From Morella rubra (Eukaryota; Streptophyta; Magnoliopsida; Fagales; Myricaceae): a stretch of DNA of 64,000 nt. Below, in pieces: positions 11,281 to 27,341 of this stretch; within the stretch, counting starts at the first letter, position 1; each line of letters opens with the position of its first letter. The notes under the pieces were generated by a model. That model saw only the letters and a program-made list of their open reading frames with translations. It had not been told where the DNA came from and searched no databases. A program made the translations under genes and the position numbers. The DNA lies in NCBI GenBank assembly GCA_003952965.2, contig CM025853.1:20627603-20691602 (forward strand), read 5' to 3'.

Positions 11281-11632
11281 CTATGCCTGGTGAGAACGCT
11301 TCAGCAAAGCCATTTCCCCTCGCAAGTCCTTTATTTTCTTCATTAAATGCGGTTCCACTTCCATGCCACGGGGGCATGTGCGAGGATCAAACCAGAAAAA
11401 GAATCCACATAGTTTCTGCAAGTGGCAAAAAAGGAGCACATCATTCAACCATGAGATACTAAATGAACTTACAAGGATGAGAAAAAGAATGTACTGATTT
11501 GCCATTGTACAATGCACAATCGAAAAACCGCCTTCCCAAATTAATATCTGTCCATGAAGTTCTAAACGGTGCTCTCAATCCACAATCACATCTTGTGATA
11601 AGATCTAGCCTACTCTCATCTTGACAGAACAT
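11281..11632 (-). CDS. Small GRF-type zinc-finger protein
   Basis: Two exons on the minus strand: 11495-11632 and 11281-11415. An 79-bp GT-AG intron (GTACAT...TTGCAG) separates them. The joined frame is 90 residues from ATG to TAG and closes in phase. Exon 1 gives CDCGLRAPFRTSWTDINLGR then RFFDC, and exon 2 gives CGFFFWFDP. This is the GRF zinc-finger pattern (CxCG, TSWT-x2-NxGRRFxxC, CGFFxWxDP). GRF fingers bind single-stranded nucleic acid in larger proteins, but many plants carry short stand-alone copies, often near transposons. A short basic helix-like tail (MKKIKDLRGEMALLKR) follows the finger. Whether it is an active gene or a fresh relic cannot be told. The usual Pro of NPGRR is Leu here. 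The start was chosen as the first ATG before the finger in frame. Confidence 0.6.
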
Positions 11633-11960
11633 GGTGAAATCGTGCTAAATAACATGAGACATTCTACCATTTAACAATTGTGGGTTTTTAGCACAATAAT
11701 AAAACTATAATTCTCACAAACACATAAAGAAAGGGTCACAACATGTCATGCATTTGAAAATATATTGACTTGAGGAAAAATTAAGTCACAACATGTCATG
11801 GATATCAAATAAGGAACAACAATATAAATGCAAAACATATTAAATGCTATCTCTCTTTTATAACTCATCTTAATAAGCAAATAACAAATCCAACCAAAGA
11901 ATCCTTGTGGAAGTAGATTAAGCTTCAAAGAAGTTCTGAACAAGACCTCAACCTTATTGA

Positions 11961-12167
11961 GGTGGTGTTCACCACCCAAAATTTTCACCACCCCAAAATT
12001 TCTACGCCAATAAAATAACTCCCAAAATTCTCTCTCTCCTCATTAAATAATCACTTTTCACTCCAAATAAATATAAAAATTAATTCCAATCATCTCTCTC
12101 TTCACTTTTCACCAATCCAATACCTCAAAATTTCCACCACCCCAAAATTTCCACATCCAAACACCAC
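11961..12167. mobile_element. MITE in the PPR pseudogene, 207 bp
   Basis: The ends GGTGGTGTTCACCACCC and its imperfect complement (GATGTGG...AACACCAC) form inverted repeats. It is flanked by TTGA on both sides (11957-11960 and 12168-12171). Removing it plus one TTGA restores the PPR reading frame (GKV then NKVEVLF). It is AT-rich with 'TTCACTTTTCACCAATCC', typical of this MITE group. Confidence 0.75.
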
Positions 12168-13113
12168 TTGACTTTCCCAACTTTGAAAAGTTCATCCATA
12201 AAAGCAGTAAGTGTAACCACATAAAAAACTATGTCATGAACTACCATTTGATTTTGAATCATAAAAGCCTCGATTGCTCTTCTTGCCTTCAGCAAGGAGT
12301 CAAGAAGGATAGTATATGAGACATGATTAGGATTCACACCCATCTTCTCCGTCTCCATTAGAAGTACTTTTGCCTCAACTAATCTCTCATGCTTGCAAAG
12401 GCCATACATAATGGAACTATAAGTAACTACATCGGAGAAGAACCCACTCATGACATTTCCTCATACAAAGAAAGTGCTTCCTCAAGTCTATACAACTTAC
12501 AGTATGCACTAATGAGGGTAGTGTATGTAACAAGGTTTGGTTCCAAATACACACTATCAACTCTATCTTCTATATCCACGCTTTTCAAAACTGCAGGATC
12601 TTCATTATTCTGCGACCCCAAAACTTCATCAATAAGACTTTTGGCCTTAACAAAATCACCTGCCTTGTAGAATCCATTAATCAAGGTATTATAAGTAACA
12701 ATAAAAAAAAAACCCCCTCATTCGTCATATTCTCCATCAATTTGAGTGTGTGATTCACTTCACCTACTTTGCAATACCCATTAATCAAAGCATTCAAACC
12801 CCTAACATCTCGAAGAATCGCCCCACTGCCTAAATTATCCATGACCCATTTTGTATATTTTACCAGCCCAATTTTGCAAAACCCATTGACCAACACATTG
12901 CAAGTAATAGAATCTATACAAACACCCTTATTTACCATTTCAGACAAAAAACCAAAAGCCTGATCAACCAATCCTTGTTTACAAAACCCCCAAATGATGG
13001 TATTGTATGTAACTGTATCTATTTTCATCCTCTTAAGCTAATCCAATGCCAAACCCAAGTAACCTACTTTGCATAAAGAATGAACCAATATGTTGGTAGT
13101 GAAAACATTAGCA

Positions 13114-13283
13114 TAGCGTTTGGCATTTCAAAATTTTAATAAAATTTTACTTTTATCAAATACACTTCAAAATTATACTTTTACTTTTATCACTCATTCA
13201 CCAATTCCAATACCACCTCTTTTTTAACACCAACACAAAATTTTACCAAAACTTTACTAAAATTGTGAAACCAAACGCACAAG
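13114..13283. mobile_element. MITE at the 5' side of the PPR pseudogene, 170 bp
   Basis: GCGTTTGGCATTTCAAAATTTTA at the left and its imperfect complement at the right (ending CCAAACGC) are inverted repeats. PPR-like coding is seen on both sides of it. A 3-bp target (ATA/ACA) is possible but not perfect. Confidence 0.6.
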
Positions 13284-13330
13284 AGATTATATCATTGTAG
13301 AAAACCCACACCTGATCGAAACAAACGATT

Positions 13331-14615
13331 TACCTTTCCTCAAACATGATTCAATCGGTTGTCGATAATTTTGAATGATTTTGTCGGCCAGAATCTCCAC
13401 TCTTGGTTGTTCAGATCACAAGGCTCCTCTTCCTTCCACCACATTTACATTTCAAAAGGGTTCATCACCAACAATTCGATTTTAGGAACCCAAAGTAATG
13501 AAGAATTCGATTTCAACTGAATCGAATGAATTTCAATTTCTTATCGAAGAATTTGAGATGTGGGGGTGCCGGCTGGGACGGAGGACCCACAAACGGGCGG
13601 TTGGGCAGTTCGCAGTATGCTGGGTGCCTGGGAAATTGTACGAAGAAAGGATAGAGATTGTGAAAAGAAGAAGTTGAAATTGATTTGGTTTTTTTTTTTT
13701 TGAGTCAGTTCGCAAGCCAACACCATTAAACGGGTCGGTTCACTCGAATTGGATCAGTTCGCAAGTCAAGGTTCATTAATTGACGTGGCCTGTTAGTAGC
13801 CATTGGATCTTGAAAATTTGATTATGGTCGTCCATCAGCAGCCATCAATACATTAAGGATCAACATAGTAACCGAAACCCTGTCTTTGTCTTTAGAATTC
13901 CAAAAAACACCCGTCCAAGGCCCCCTTTTCACCATCTCTGACGACCCTACTCCTGCACTCATCCTAGTCTAGCGCTTCCATGAATTGGCCTACTCCAGCC
14001 GTTTTTGGCGGCTTTTTTGATTCTCAGCTTGATTTTTAGTTTTAGGTTGCTGTTTTGTTTGTATTGGCCCTCTATCAGGCTTTGTTGTTTTAATTTTAGT
14101 GTATCGACTACTCAGTAGTCTTTCTAGCCCATTGTGAGTTCTTCCTGGCCCCATGGTGGGCTTTGATGTGTTTGAGCTATTGGCGCTTTTATTACTAACA
14201 CATATTGATTTCTGTAGTTGCCATCTACCGTGTCTTGTTACAACTCTCTTTGCTTAGTACGAAGTATTTGTAATATTTTGCCCTCTTAATAAGATCCAAC
14301 TACTCCTTCTTAACGGCTTGACAAAGGTTCATTCATGGGTAGATTTTTTTGTACTTCTATTTGAGTTTTGAACTTTGTAATGCAAGTCTTTACGCATAAT
14401 TGAAAAACAAAAAATAAAAAAAATTATTCGCTGAAGACTACAAATTACGAACACTTCCACTATGGCGGAAGGGGGTGAATCCATCCCTCATTATTTTCTT
14501 GTCTTTTAAATGAAGATATTGAATGTCACATATTTTTATGTGTCAACAATATAAGCCATGATTTGGCAATTTTAGATATCAGTAATATAATGGCTTTTTT
14601 CTTTTTCTTTTTTTT
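13331..14615. other. Intergenic, with a possible retroposon 3' tail
   Basis: 13980-14430 reads like a LINE or retrogene 3' end: T/G-rich with no ORF, ending in an A-rich tail (about 14400-14427). No target duplication was found, so this is weak. A poly-T run lies at 13688. Nothing else is supported. Confidence 0.3.
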
Positions 14616-15075
14616 GGAGTAAAGTTATAGTTAGCACCGTAAGTATGCACAAAAATCAAATTAGTATTCGCAATTATCAATTCTGCAATTTAAGACAAGT
14701 TAAATGAGACCAAAAAATATGAAAAATGACCAAAATTCCCCTCCAAGATGAAATTACTAAAAATATTAAAAAAATTCATTAAAAATAAAAAATGATATTT
14801 TTTAAATAAAACTATTGAAACTCTATTTTAAGTATCTATTTATTTTTAATTTATTTGTTAAATTTTTATTATTTTTATTTATTTTTTAAAATTTAGTCTT
14901 GGAGGGGCATTTCGGTCATTTTGCATGATTTTCAGTTTGACTTAACGCCTAACTTGGACGAGGGGCGTGAATTGATGCTTTTTATAAGTTAAAGACCTCA
15001 AATTGCAAAATTGATAATTACAAGTACCAATTTAATTTTTGTCCATACATACGAGGTTAATTATGACTTTATCCT
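14616..15075. mobile_element. Foldback MITE (family FB), about 460 bp
   Basis: GGAGTAAAGTTATAGTTAGCACC at the left faces GGTTAATTATGACTTTATCC at the right. The arms continue through 'AATTCTGCAATTTAA' / 'CAAATTGCAAAATTGATAATT' and the inner 'CTCCAAGATGAAATTAC' / 'AGTCTTGGAGGGGCATTTCGG' blocks. It is close in sequence to 57816-58314. Confidence 0.65.
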
Positions 15076-15319
15076 TTATTTATTTATTTTTTAAGTTGGC
15101 ATACGCAAGACGAAAGACGTTAAATTGAAAACTTAAGGATTTTTTTTTTAATCGAAGCAAATATCATGTAACAAACCTGAGGTGTTTGAATTGCAAGTAA
15201 AAATGAAAGAATGACATAGCTAAATTCGAGGTTTAGCCACTCTCCCGTATGAAATTAAGACTTTGTTTGTTTTGACGTAAAGTATTTATAATGTAAAGTA
15301 GTTTCATGTGAATTTTGTT

Positions 15320-16358
15320 TCAAATGTGGTATTTTTGAGGTCTTTAGACAGATTAAAATAATCACACCCTATTAGCTAGAGGAGTACTCTATTCTAGAGA
15401 GAAAGCATTTGTCCTCTCTCTAGAATTTCTATCTCTTGCACCGATTGCTCTCCTTTCTTAACATTTGTCTTAAGAGGCGGAATGATCTTTTGCTCCTCCT
15501 GTCTCTCTCTCTTTCCTCATCTCCCCCTTTGCCCAACCTCCCTTGGCCAGCCTTTACTACAAAGCCTCCATTTCTGTTCTCTCTTAGACGTCTTTTGTGG
15601 CCCTACAGTTAGATCTAGCAAGTTTGGAGGACTTTTGGGCAACACGCAGCACAAGGACAAGCTCAGCACCTTTGGGCGTTCATCACTGCACTCCCCCCAC
15701 GGTGGCTGGGCGCCAGACCCTTTTCTACTTTTTTTAGTTGCTTATGGTGGTCTTCTTTGACCATGCTTTCTGGCCGGCCACCATTCGGTCCAAGGAGTTC
15801 TAGTAGCGTGTTTTATTTTTTTTATTTTTTTATGTCTAAGCATTTCATTTCAGTGGGTTTTTGTTGGAAGGATATTGTTGTGACCACCCTTCTTTGGCAT
15901 CTTTTGGAGAACAAGCACAATTTGGCCCTTTTTTGCAGCCCTGAAGCTTCATTGGTATGTCTAGCCAGTAGTTCTACAGGGTCCTCCGCCACTTTTTACC
16001 TTGGACCACCAGGTCCGCTCTTGGTTGTGCTAATGTTGACAAGCTTTCGGGGTAGTGGAAGCAAGTTGCTTGACCACCAGCCTCTGGTGACCTCCTTTTG
16101 GGGCGAAGTTAACTTTGGGTCTTTGGATCTGTTCTAAAATTATGAGCCTTCTGACCCATCTGTATGAGGCCTTCATGGCCATTTGGATTCAAGCCTTTAT
16201 GGCCAGTAGGTGTAGAGCCTTTTGAGACTTAAAATTTGTTGTATTGGGCTTTATGCCTCTATTCTTTATAATTGGCTTTAGAGGTTTGTTTATATTTAGC
16301 ACTGATGTACTCCCCATTGTGAAATGAATTTCACGTTTGTTTAGAAGAAAAAAAAAAA
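15320..16358 (+). mobile_element. Poly-A retroposon (LINE-type or processed copy), about 1.04 kb
   Basis: The segment ends in an A-rich tail (16346-16358) and is flanked by the perfect 12-bp direct repeat GTGAATTTTGTT (15308-15319 and 16359-16370). This is the signature of target-primed reverse transcription. Two forward ORFs (15482-15760 and 15757-16137) show no reverse transcriptase, endonuclease or RNase H motif. It is either an internally deleted non-autonomous LINE or a retroposed transcript. It interrupts an AT-rich MITE-like sequence. Confidence 0.75.
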
Positions 16359-16370
16359 GTGAATTTTGTT

Positions 16371-17922
16371 CAGTAAAATATTTTTGTTTTTTAATATTCA
16401 ATTGTTTCCTCAAAACATATTTTCTGAAAATCACTTTTCAAAACACATTGCACCCTGTCATTTATTTATCCGTTAAAACGAATGAAAATCTCAATCACAT
16501 GTTCTGCATGTGGCTCACTTATTTATTTTGCCCTTGATATTAAAAAAAGATTAATTATTTTGCACCCATGTGGTTTAGAGAGTGACACTTTGCACCTCAT
16601 TTTTTATTTATTTATGAGACACTTTGTATCCACGTGTTTTGCACGCGACTAATTTTTTTGTTCAAACTAACAGATCAATTAATAGGGTGTATATCGAAAT
16701 AAGCCAGAACCATGTAGGTGGAATGTGTCAAAATTAAAAGAATGGGGTGTAAAATGCAATTAACTTTAAATATAAAAATTCAGTAAAATCATCTCTTTCT
16801 TCACTTTTTCACTAACTCTCGTAACCTAATATTTTAGCACACAAACACCAGCTGCTGCAACTAAACAACTAGCACAGCCAACTCGTCAATACATTGATTC
16901 CATGTCAGCTCTTCTACAGCTGTAGACCGGCTCCCCTTAACTCTCACATGCCAACACGTGAACTGCCCCTCAAGCCTCACGAGAGTCTTCTTTTCCTACA
17001 CACCTCCAGAACCTAGAAATCCCCTTCATCTCACCTCAGTTCCTTCTCCAACGAGCGAATTCGAGATGCTATTGAATAATTCTTCTGCTTGCTTTATTAT
17101 TCAATTTGAATTCTATTTATAGACGCACATGGGCTCAGATTCTAATAGTAATCCTCATTTTCTGGCCCAACAATTCATCCAAAGCTCTTATTCTTCTCCT
17201 ACACACTTCTGCCACATCAGCCCTTTATTGTGATCATCCCATATTTATTATCTATATGATAATTAAAGTTGATTGTCATACTATAAATAACTATGATTGA
17301 TATTTGTCGTTTTGAATCAAAGATTGATGTTGTAATATTATACTTTGAAGGGGGATTAGCGACGATATGCACAAATTTACGAATAGGTTAATAATAAATA
17401 AATAAAAATATAATAATGCGTATTTCATGATTTGTCTAACATTTTTATAACATCATCTTATTTTCATAAAAAGTTAATTAATGACATATTTATGCTTAGA
17501 AAATATAAAGCACTCCACAATTGTTATTGTCACTGTTCAATCCTAGATAACACCAAATACAAACCAATTCAGTTATTAGAATCTTTTATAATTTTATGTT
17601 CGAATTATATCTACAAGATAGATATAGACATAACAGATGGACTTTACATCATTTAATATTACTCATATAAAATTTATAACAATATAAGTCCTAAAATAAA
17701 ATCTATCTATTATATCTATCTCTCTCTAAATTATATTATACAAGTAAAAAATTACGTCCGGGACTAGCAGTTTAGCGAACATCATACTAGATAAATGTTT
17801 TCACTTTACCCTCTTGGGTCGGGATCTTAATGCCCAATTCGGGGACGTACATTTTGGGTGAACGCAGCATCCAATGAACGAACATGTGTGGGTAATTATT
17901 TGTTTAATACAACTTTTCTTTA
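16371..17922. other. Repeat-rich intergenic DNA
   Basis: 16549-16762 has inverted ends (TTAATTATTTTGCACCCATG / CCCCATTC...TTAATT on the other strand) like the 'TTTGCACC' MITE group. 16860-17260 is less AT-rich and could be an LTR or gene remnant. 17300-17740 is AT-rich. No gene is supported. Confidence 0.4.
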
Positions 17923-17972
17923 ACACGTGGGGGAAGGAATTAATCGATAGGGGTTAGAGGCAGGCCCACGTG
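17923..17972. promoter_or_regulatory. ABRE/G-box pair
   Basis: ACACGTGG at 17923-17930 and a palindromic CACGTG at 17967-17972 lie 37 bases apart, about 170-220 bases upstream of the small ORF at 18140. Paired ACGT-core boxes are typical of abscisic-acid or light-responsive plant promoters and are bound by bZIP or bHLH factors. The function here is inferred only. Confidence 0.4.
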
Positions 17973-18139
17973 ATCAACTTGCGTGGAGATTCAGTGCATT
18001 TTCCACGAATCAGTAACTATGCATGCCACCACCTCACTTCCCTTTTCTGTCACTCTGGCACCAGTACAGAATCGATGCCCACTCACTCTCCTCGACAGAT
18101 TCATTGAACTAAACTTTTCCTTCTCTTAATTCCCCATAA

Positions 18140-18415
18140 ATGAGACCTCCATCTCCTCCCTTCTTCTTCACAGTAACCCCATTTCTGAAAATGGATTTCT
18201 CTGGCTTCAGTGAAGAGATCTATCTATCTTTTGCCATCTCAATATTACTGCTCCTCTATCTGCTTCTCTTGGTCTTGGAGTCCCCATGGAGCAACAGTGC
18301 AGTTTGTTGGTTGCCCCTCGATTTCTGCCTTCCAACACTTCCAGAAAGAAGGCCTGCACTGAAGAGTGACTCTGAAGTAGAACCTGGATCCGGGCAACAT
18401 CAGAAACTCTGTTAG
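18140..18415 (+). CDS. Possible small membrane peptide of unknown function
   Basis: An open frame of 91 codons, with a second in-frame ATG at 18191 that gives 74 residues. From the second ATG there is a short polar start (MDFSGFSEEI), then one strongly hydrophobic segment (about 20 residues, ILLLLYLLLLVL). A polar tail with Cys and a basic/acidic stretch (PERRPALKSDSEVEPG) ends in KLC. This could be a membrane-anchored or secreted signalling-type peptide. I do not match it to CLE, IDA, PSY or RGF families. The upstream ABRE/G-box pair supports a promoter, and the downstream 18420-18720 sequence is unremarkable. It may be a chance ORF. Confidence 0.25.
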   Translation: MRPPSPPFFFTVTPFLKMDFSGFSEEIYLSFAISILLLLYLLLLVLESPWSNSAVCWLPLDFCLPTLPERRPALKSDSEVEPGSGQHQKLC

Positions 18416-18726
18416 CAAGCTTTTTCATATATCTTGCAATCTCGTACGTAGCAGTTCCAAATTTTGTATATACCCATAGGATCTTATTTTCCTGTTGCTC
18501 TTTCGCTTCTTTGTGTGTTTTGGGACCCTTGGTTAGAGATTATTACATTCTCAAGAGTTGTAGATTCCTGTGGGGTACTTGAAATCTTGAGATTTTACTA
18601 TCAGATGACTCAGAATTTTCAGGGAAGCAAACCCGGATCTGTGTGCCTAACTATGTCTAACAACTCTGATGATTGTTGCTGAGAGGTCAAAATTTTCTGC
18701 TTAGATTCTTAATAGGGTAACTTTTA

Positions 18727-19033
18727 GGGATAACCATTTTGAGTCCTCTGACTAGCATTTTAAATTAGGAGTCTAAATTACCGAAATTGACACATTGAGT
18801 CCTCTAATCTCTATAATTAATGAAATTACACTCTGAAATAAAATTTGACGGTCAAAATTGTGTCATATGGTTCATTTATAACACACGTGATACGAGTTTT
18901 ATGGTCGGATTTTTTTAAAAGCATAAATTGATGAAATTTTGTAGTTATTGGGCTCAATGTGTCGAAAGTGATACTTGAGACTCTTGTCGGAGATTGTTTT
19001 TGCAGTTTGAAGACTCAAAATAATTTTTTTCCC
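18727..19033. mobile_element. Foldback MITE, 307 bp, 8-bp target duplication
   Basis: GGGATAACCATTTTGAGTCC at the left and GACTCAAAATAATTTTTTTCCC at the right form inverted repeats. The inner arms ('GACACATTGAGTCCTC' / 'GGGCTCAATGTGTCG') also pair. It is flanked by AACTTTTA (18719-18726 and 19034-19041). Confidence 0.75.
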
Positions 19034-19041
19034 AACTTTTA

Positions 19042-20036
19042 TTATACACTAATCTTATTACTCTCGAGTGAATGTGGAGTATTATATGGGATATGCTCAA
19101 ATTATGAGCCATTTGCAGTTACTTTTAACTGTATTCGTCCTTTTTTTGCATACTCAACTTCAGAGTTTGTCCCTAAATTTGGAGTCAAATTGAGCTTAAT
19201 TTATAAGTTGTTGTTAGGGAAGTTTTTGGATTCTAAATTTGGATGACATTGGCTTCGGTAAACAATGTAACAACTAAAACACAAGCATGCACTATATAGA
19301 TATTGTCTAATCTCTTATCCGAGAGCAACCTGGTTCCAAAATCAGAAGTGTCAGCTCCGAAGATTGAAAGGCACATATATAGCCTTGGATTAACTAAAAC
19401 TCTTCCCTCTTCATACTGATTATATGGAATCCTTGCCAGAGTTGTGACAAAAAAAAAAAAAATCACTTTGTGCTCATGTACAATGCAATGAATGTCACTT
19501 TGTAATCCAGGCTTTTAATTAAGTATGTCACATGAGGTCTCAAATCGATCCCCTAATCAATTCGCATCCTCCATTAGCATCCAATTGCTAAAATCATGTT
19601 AGATGACATATTTCAACCGTCTAATATGACCTAATTCGAGGATTCAACGTGACTGACTTGTAGTTGGATTGTCAGGTCCTCAAAAATCACAAAAATTTGG
19701 AAGGTGATTCCTGATGTGTTGTGAAAGCTATCAAGAATCTCGATTTCCCCCTCCCCCAAAGTCGATTGAACCAACTAGAAGATATCCACGGCTCCTTCCA
19801 CATATCCTTGAATGGCAAGTTTTCAAAGTCCATTGAGACAAAAAAAACCAACATGCATGCTTTGCTGCGCATTCTTTTTTGTTTTTGATAAAAAGGTGAA
19901 GAGGATGATTAGCGTAGCTTATTATTCTGGATGTGACCTTCTGCTTATTGTAGAATGTGTAGAATGTCCAGATTGAATCATAACTATTACTCATGAGAAT
20001 GAGACAATCACCACAGTCTCACGATAGCATAATTGG
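19042..20036. other. Intergenic, no gene seen
   Basis: Short ORFs only, without family motifs or coding-like composition. A poly-A run lies at about 19449-19461. Confidence 0.5.
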
Positions 20037-20044
20037 TTTTGAAG

Positions 20045-20429
20045 CAGGGCCGACTGAAGGATAGGCCGCTTGGGCGGCTGCCTAAGGCCCCTACCTCCAA
20101 ACAAGGCCTCAAGTTGTTTGATTAGGAGAAAAAAGAAAAAGAAAAAAGGCCTCAAGTAAAAATGAAGCTTAGAGAAATAAAAATATATTTTCTATATAAA
20201 GTTTTGACTTGTGAAATAATTTTTTGTATTAAGACCTCAAAAATTATTTGTGCTCAAAATTCATGGGTAGTTATATTTTGTGAAAGAACTTATTTAATTT
20301 TTATTACATACAATACAAGAGCATTTTAAAGTAAATATTTGTTTAAAATATATTTTCTATTATATTAAAAAAAAAAAGCTTCACTTTTAATTTCTGCTTT
20401 ATGCCTCTATTTTTATTGAGCCGGCCTTG
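20045..20429. mobile_element. Non-autonomous hAT element, 385 bp, 8-bp target duplication
   Basis: CAGGGCCGACTGAAGG at the left and GAGCCGGCCTTG at the right are imperfect terminal inverted repeats of classic hAT form (CAGGGCCGGCT). They are flanked by the perfect 8-bp repeat TTTTGAAG (20037-20044 and 20430-20437). The subterminal 'GCTTGGGCGGCTGCCTAAGGCCCC' is also typical. It lies about 400 bases upstream of the kinase start codon. Confidence 0.88.
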
Positions 20430-20437
20430 TTTTGAAG

Positions 20438-20826
20438 GTGGAGGGATTTAATATCGAAAAACCATAATAGAAAAAAAAAAAAAAAAAAAAATTGCAAAGA
20501 AACCGCGTGGTGGAGGGTTAAGACAGAGAAGATTATAACCGGACAAAAACACCGACAGCCGTCAAGAATAACGGCGTCCAGACGAATCTTATGATTCTTA
20601 TCTGAAATGAGACGGATGCCCGCCGGCACATAACGGTTTCCAAACGGCCCTAAGAACAGGGCGGGACGAGTTCAGCAATTAACAACTAACCGTTTTTTAA
20701 ACTTCCAAACCCCATGTTCTGCTCCCTCTCTCTCTCTGTTCCCCTCTCTTCCGATCGGGTCCTCCATATTCACCCGAAAATATTAGGAAATTAGAATTTA
20801 GAAATTAAAGAGAGAGAGAGAGCCCA
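20438..20826 (+). promoter_or_regulatory. Promoter and 5' leader of the CPK24-like gene
   Basis: A long poly-A run (about 20468-20490), GC-richer DNA around 20500-20660, and pyrimidine-rich (CT) and purine-rich (GA repeat, 20808-20821) leader sequence directly before the ATG. No convincing TATA box. Confidence 0.45.
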
Positions 20827-25745
<4,919 letters not shown>

Positions 25746-26749
25746 CCACACAGAATATTGAGCTACTACTTCTTCTCTTCAAAACAAGGAAGAACGGAAA
25801 GGTAATTGCAGATACTTGTAAGAGCTGCTGTTGTAACTGTCTTGACTTGTGATTAGTGCGTCTTCAACAGGAAGCAAATGGAAATGGAATCATGCGATTC
25901 GAAATTGGATTGCCACTTGAAAAGAAAGAACTTGCTTACAAGATTACAACATTGACCGGAGATGGTTACCCATGAAACAAGAAATTTTCCAGATTGACAA
26001 AAAAAAAAACCGGGGGAGAACTTTACTTTACACCTCTAAATTATGGGACTAATATCACTTTAGGGTCCAAACTATTAATTAAATCACATTTTACCCTTAA
26101 ACTACCAAAATTCATCAATTTCCGCTCTTTAATAAGATCACATGGTTAAAAGCAAGTGGCACAATCTTGTCGTCAAATATTTTTTTTACCTTTATATATA
26201 TTTTGTTCTTCTTGCAATATTTTTGTGAGGGTAAAATCATCATTATTGCAAAGTGTCTAAAAATTAATAGAATGATAAAAAATATTAAAAATTAATAGTT
26301 TATCAGTAACATGTTTCAAACTCTTAGAGGTGCAAAATACGTTTAATTCAAAAAAATGGCTTCTACTTTACTTCGTTGTGACGGTTCCACAATTATTGAA
26401 GGAGAAACATCATACGCCACCGTTCGGAAAATGATGTGATTTGACCACAATGCTCTTCTAAGATAAAATTGAAAAACAAAAACAAAATTAAATTTCTATA
26501 TTTTATTTAAAAATATTTACTTTTTATTCATTTATTTTTTTATTTTATTTTTTAAGTTTTTAGTAATTGTCTTGGAGGTATTTCGGCCATTTTCCTATAT
26601 TTTAACAGAGAAATCAAAGTGCGGGACAGTGATTGATTTTTTTTTTTTTTTTAAAAAAACTTATGGGATACAATTAGACAAGTTGTAACGTATTGGTATA
26701 ATTTGATATCTGCATATAAATATGGGACTTACTATAATGTTTCTACAAT
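25746..26749. other. 3' flank of the kinase with repeat remnants
   Basis: The 3' UTR probably extends a few hundred bases. 26012-26345 has inverted ends (TTTACTTTACACCTC / GAGGTGCAAAATACG) of the 'TTTGCACC' MITE group. 26440-26640 contains one arm of the FB foldback family ('GTCTTGGAGGTATTTCGGCC'). A poly-T run lies at 26637-26652. Confidence 0.45.
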
Positions 26750-27004
26750 GTGCTCGTTTACTGCACTTTTAACCTGGAAAGTAACCTAAATGACCGAAAC
26801 GCTAACCTTGGCGTCATGTCAGACTGTCAGAGTAATTCCCTCATTGCTCGCAATGCCATTAATAGTTTAGGAAAATTCCAAGGACCGATTGATGATAATT
26901 CTTCAGGAGATCCAGAAAAAGTGTTACCTAAGGCATCCTTATTGATCTCTGCAATGGACTTTCACAGAATGGCTCGAAAGCTTTCACCAGACTGGAGATG
27001 TTAA
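26750..27004 (+). CDS. Short ORF of unknown origin, possible exon relic
   Basis: 84 codons from ATG, ending in TAA; a second in-frame ATG lies at 26816. The part after it (MSDCQSNSLIARNAINSLGK ... LSPDWRC) looks more like real coding than chance, but I do not recognise it. It is convergent with the ARI8-like gene and ends about 340 bases from that gene's stop codon, so it could lie in its 3' UTR region. Confidence 0.2.
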   Translation: MLVYCTFNLESNLNDRNANLGVMSDCQSNSLIARNAINSLGKFQGPIDDNSSGDPEKVLPKASLLISAMDFHRMARKLSPDWRC

Positions 27005-27341
27005 TTTAGTCTACAACCTTCCTTGATGTACAAATTTTGATGTAAGCAATGTGAAATTCATTGAATCAGCAACAAGGCAAGTTACAGAAACCCCACATCT
27101 CCATTTTTGTAGATGGGAAAACTATGTACAGAACTAAAATATTATATCGTCTTTACAGCGACACACTACACAAAAGAGGTCAAGTGTTTCTTCTGCTCTT
27201 TCTTCAATTCTTTTCCCCTCACGCACACATTCAATATATTGCCTCAGCAGAAGGTCTTCCACACCAGGTATGCCCACAAATTTGGGCATTGTTCACAACT
27301 TGTTTGAGGGGTCTACTATCCAAATTTATCTCTCACAAATT

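Larger units (their letters stand above)
11860..13330 (-). pseudogene. Pentatricopeptide-repeat pseudogene, At5g14770-like
   Basis: Minus-strand segments carry consecutive 35-residue PPR motifs: IDTVTYNTIIWGFCKQGLVD (13028 down), SITCNVLVNGFCKIG, RGLNALINGYCKVGEV, PNLVTYTTLISAYCK (12550 down), DVVTYSSIMYGLCKHERL (12430 down) and NHVSYTILLDSLLKA. The order and wording resemble the mitochondrial PPR protein At5g14770 as I remember it. PPR proteins bind organellar RNA. It is dead: a TAG lies just upstream of KIDTVTYN, frames shift near 12700 and 12450, and MITEs interrupt it at 11961-12167 and 13114-13283. The reading continues across both insertions (VDQVW-like upstream of 13290; KVEVLFRTSLKLNLLPQ below 11960). 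N- and C-terminal parts are missing. Confidence 0.8.
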
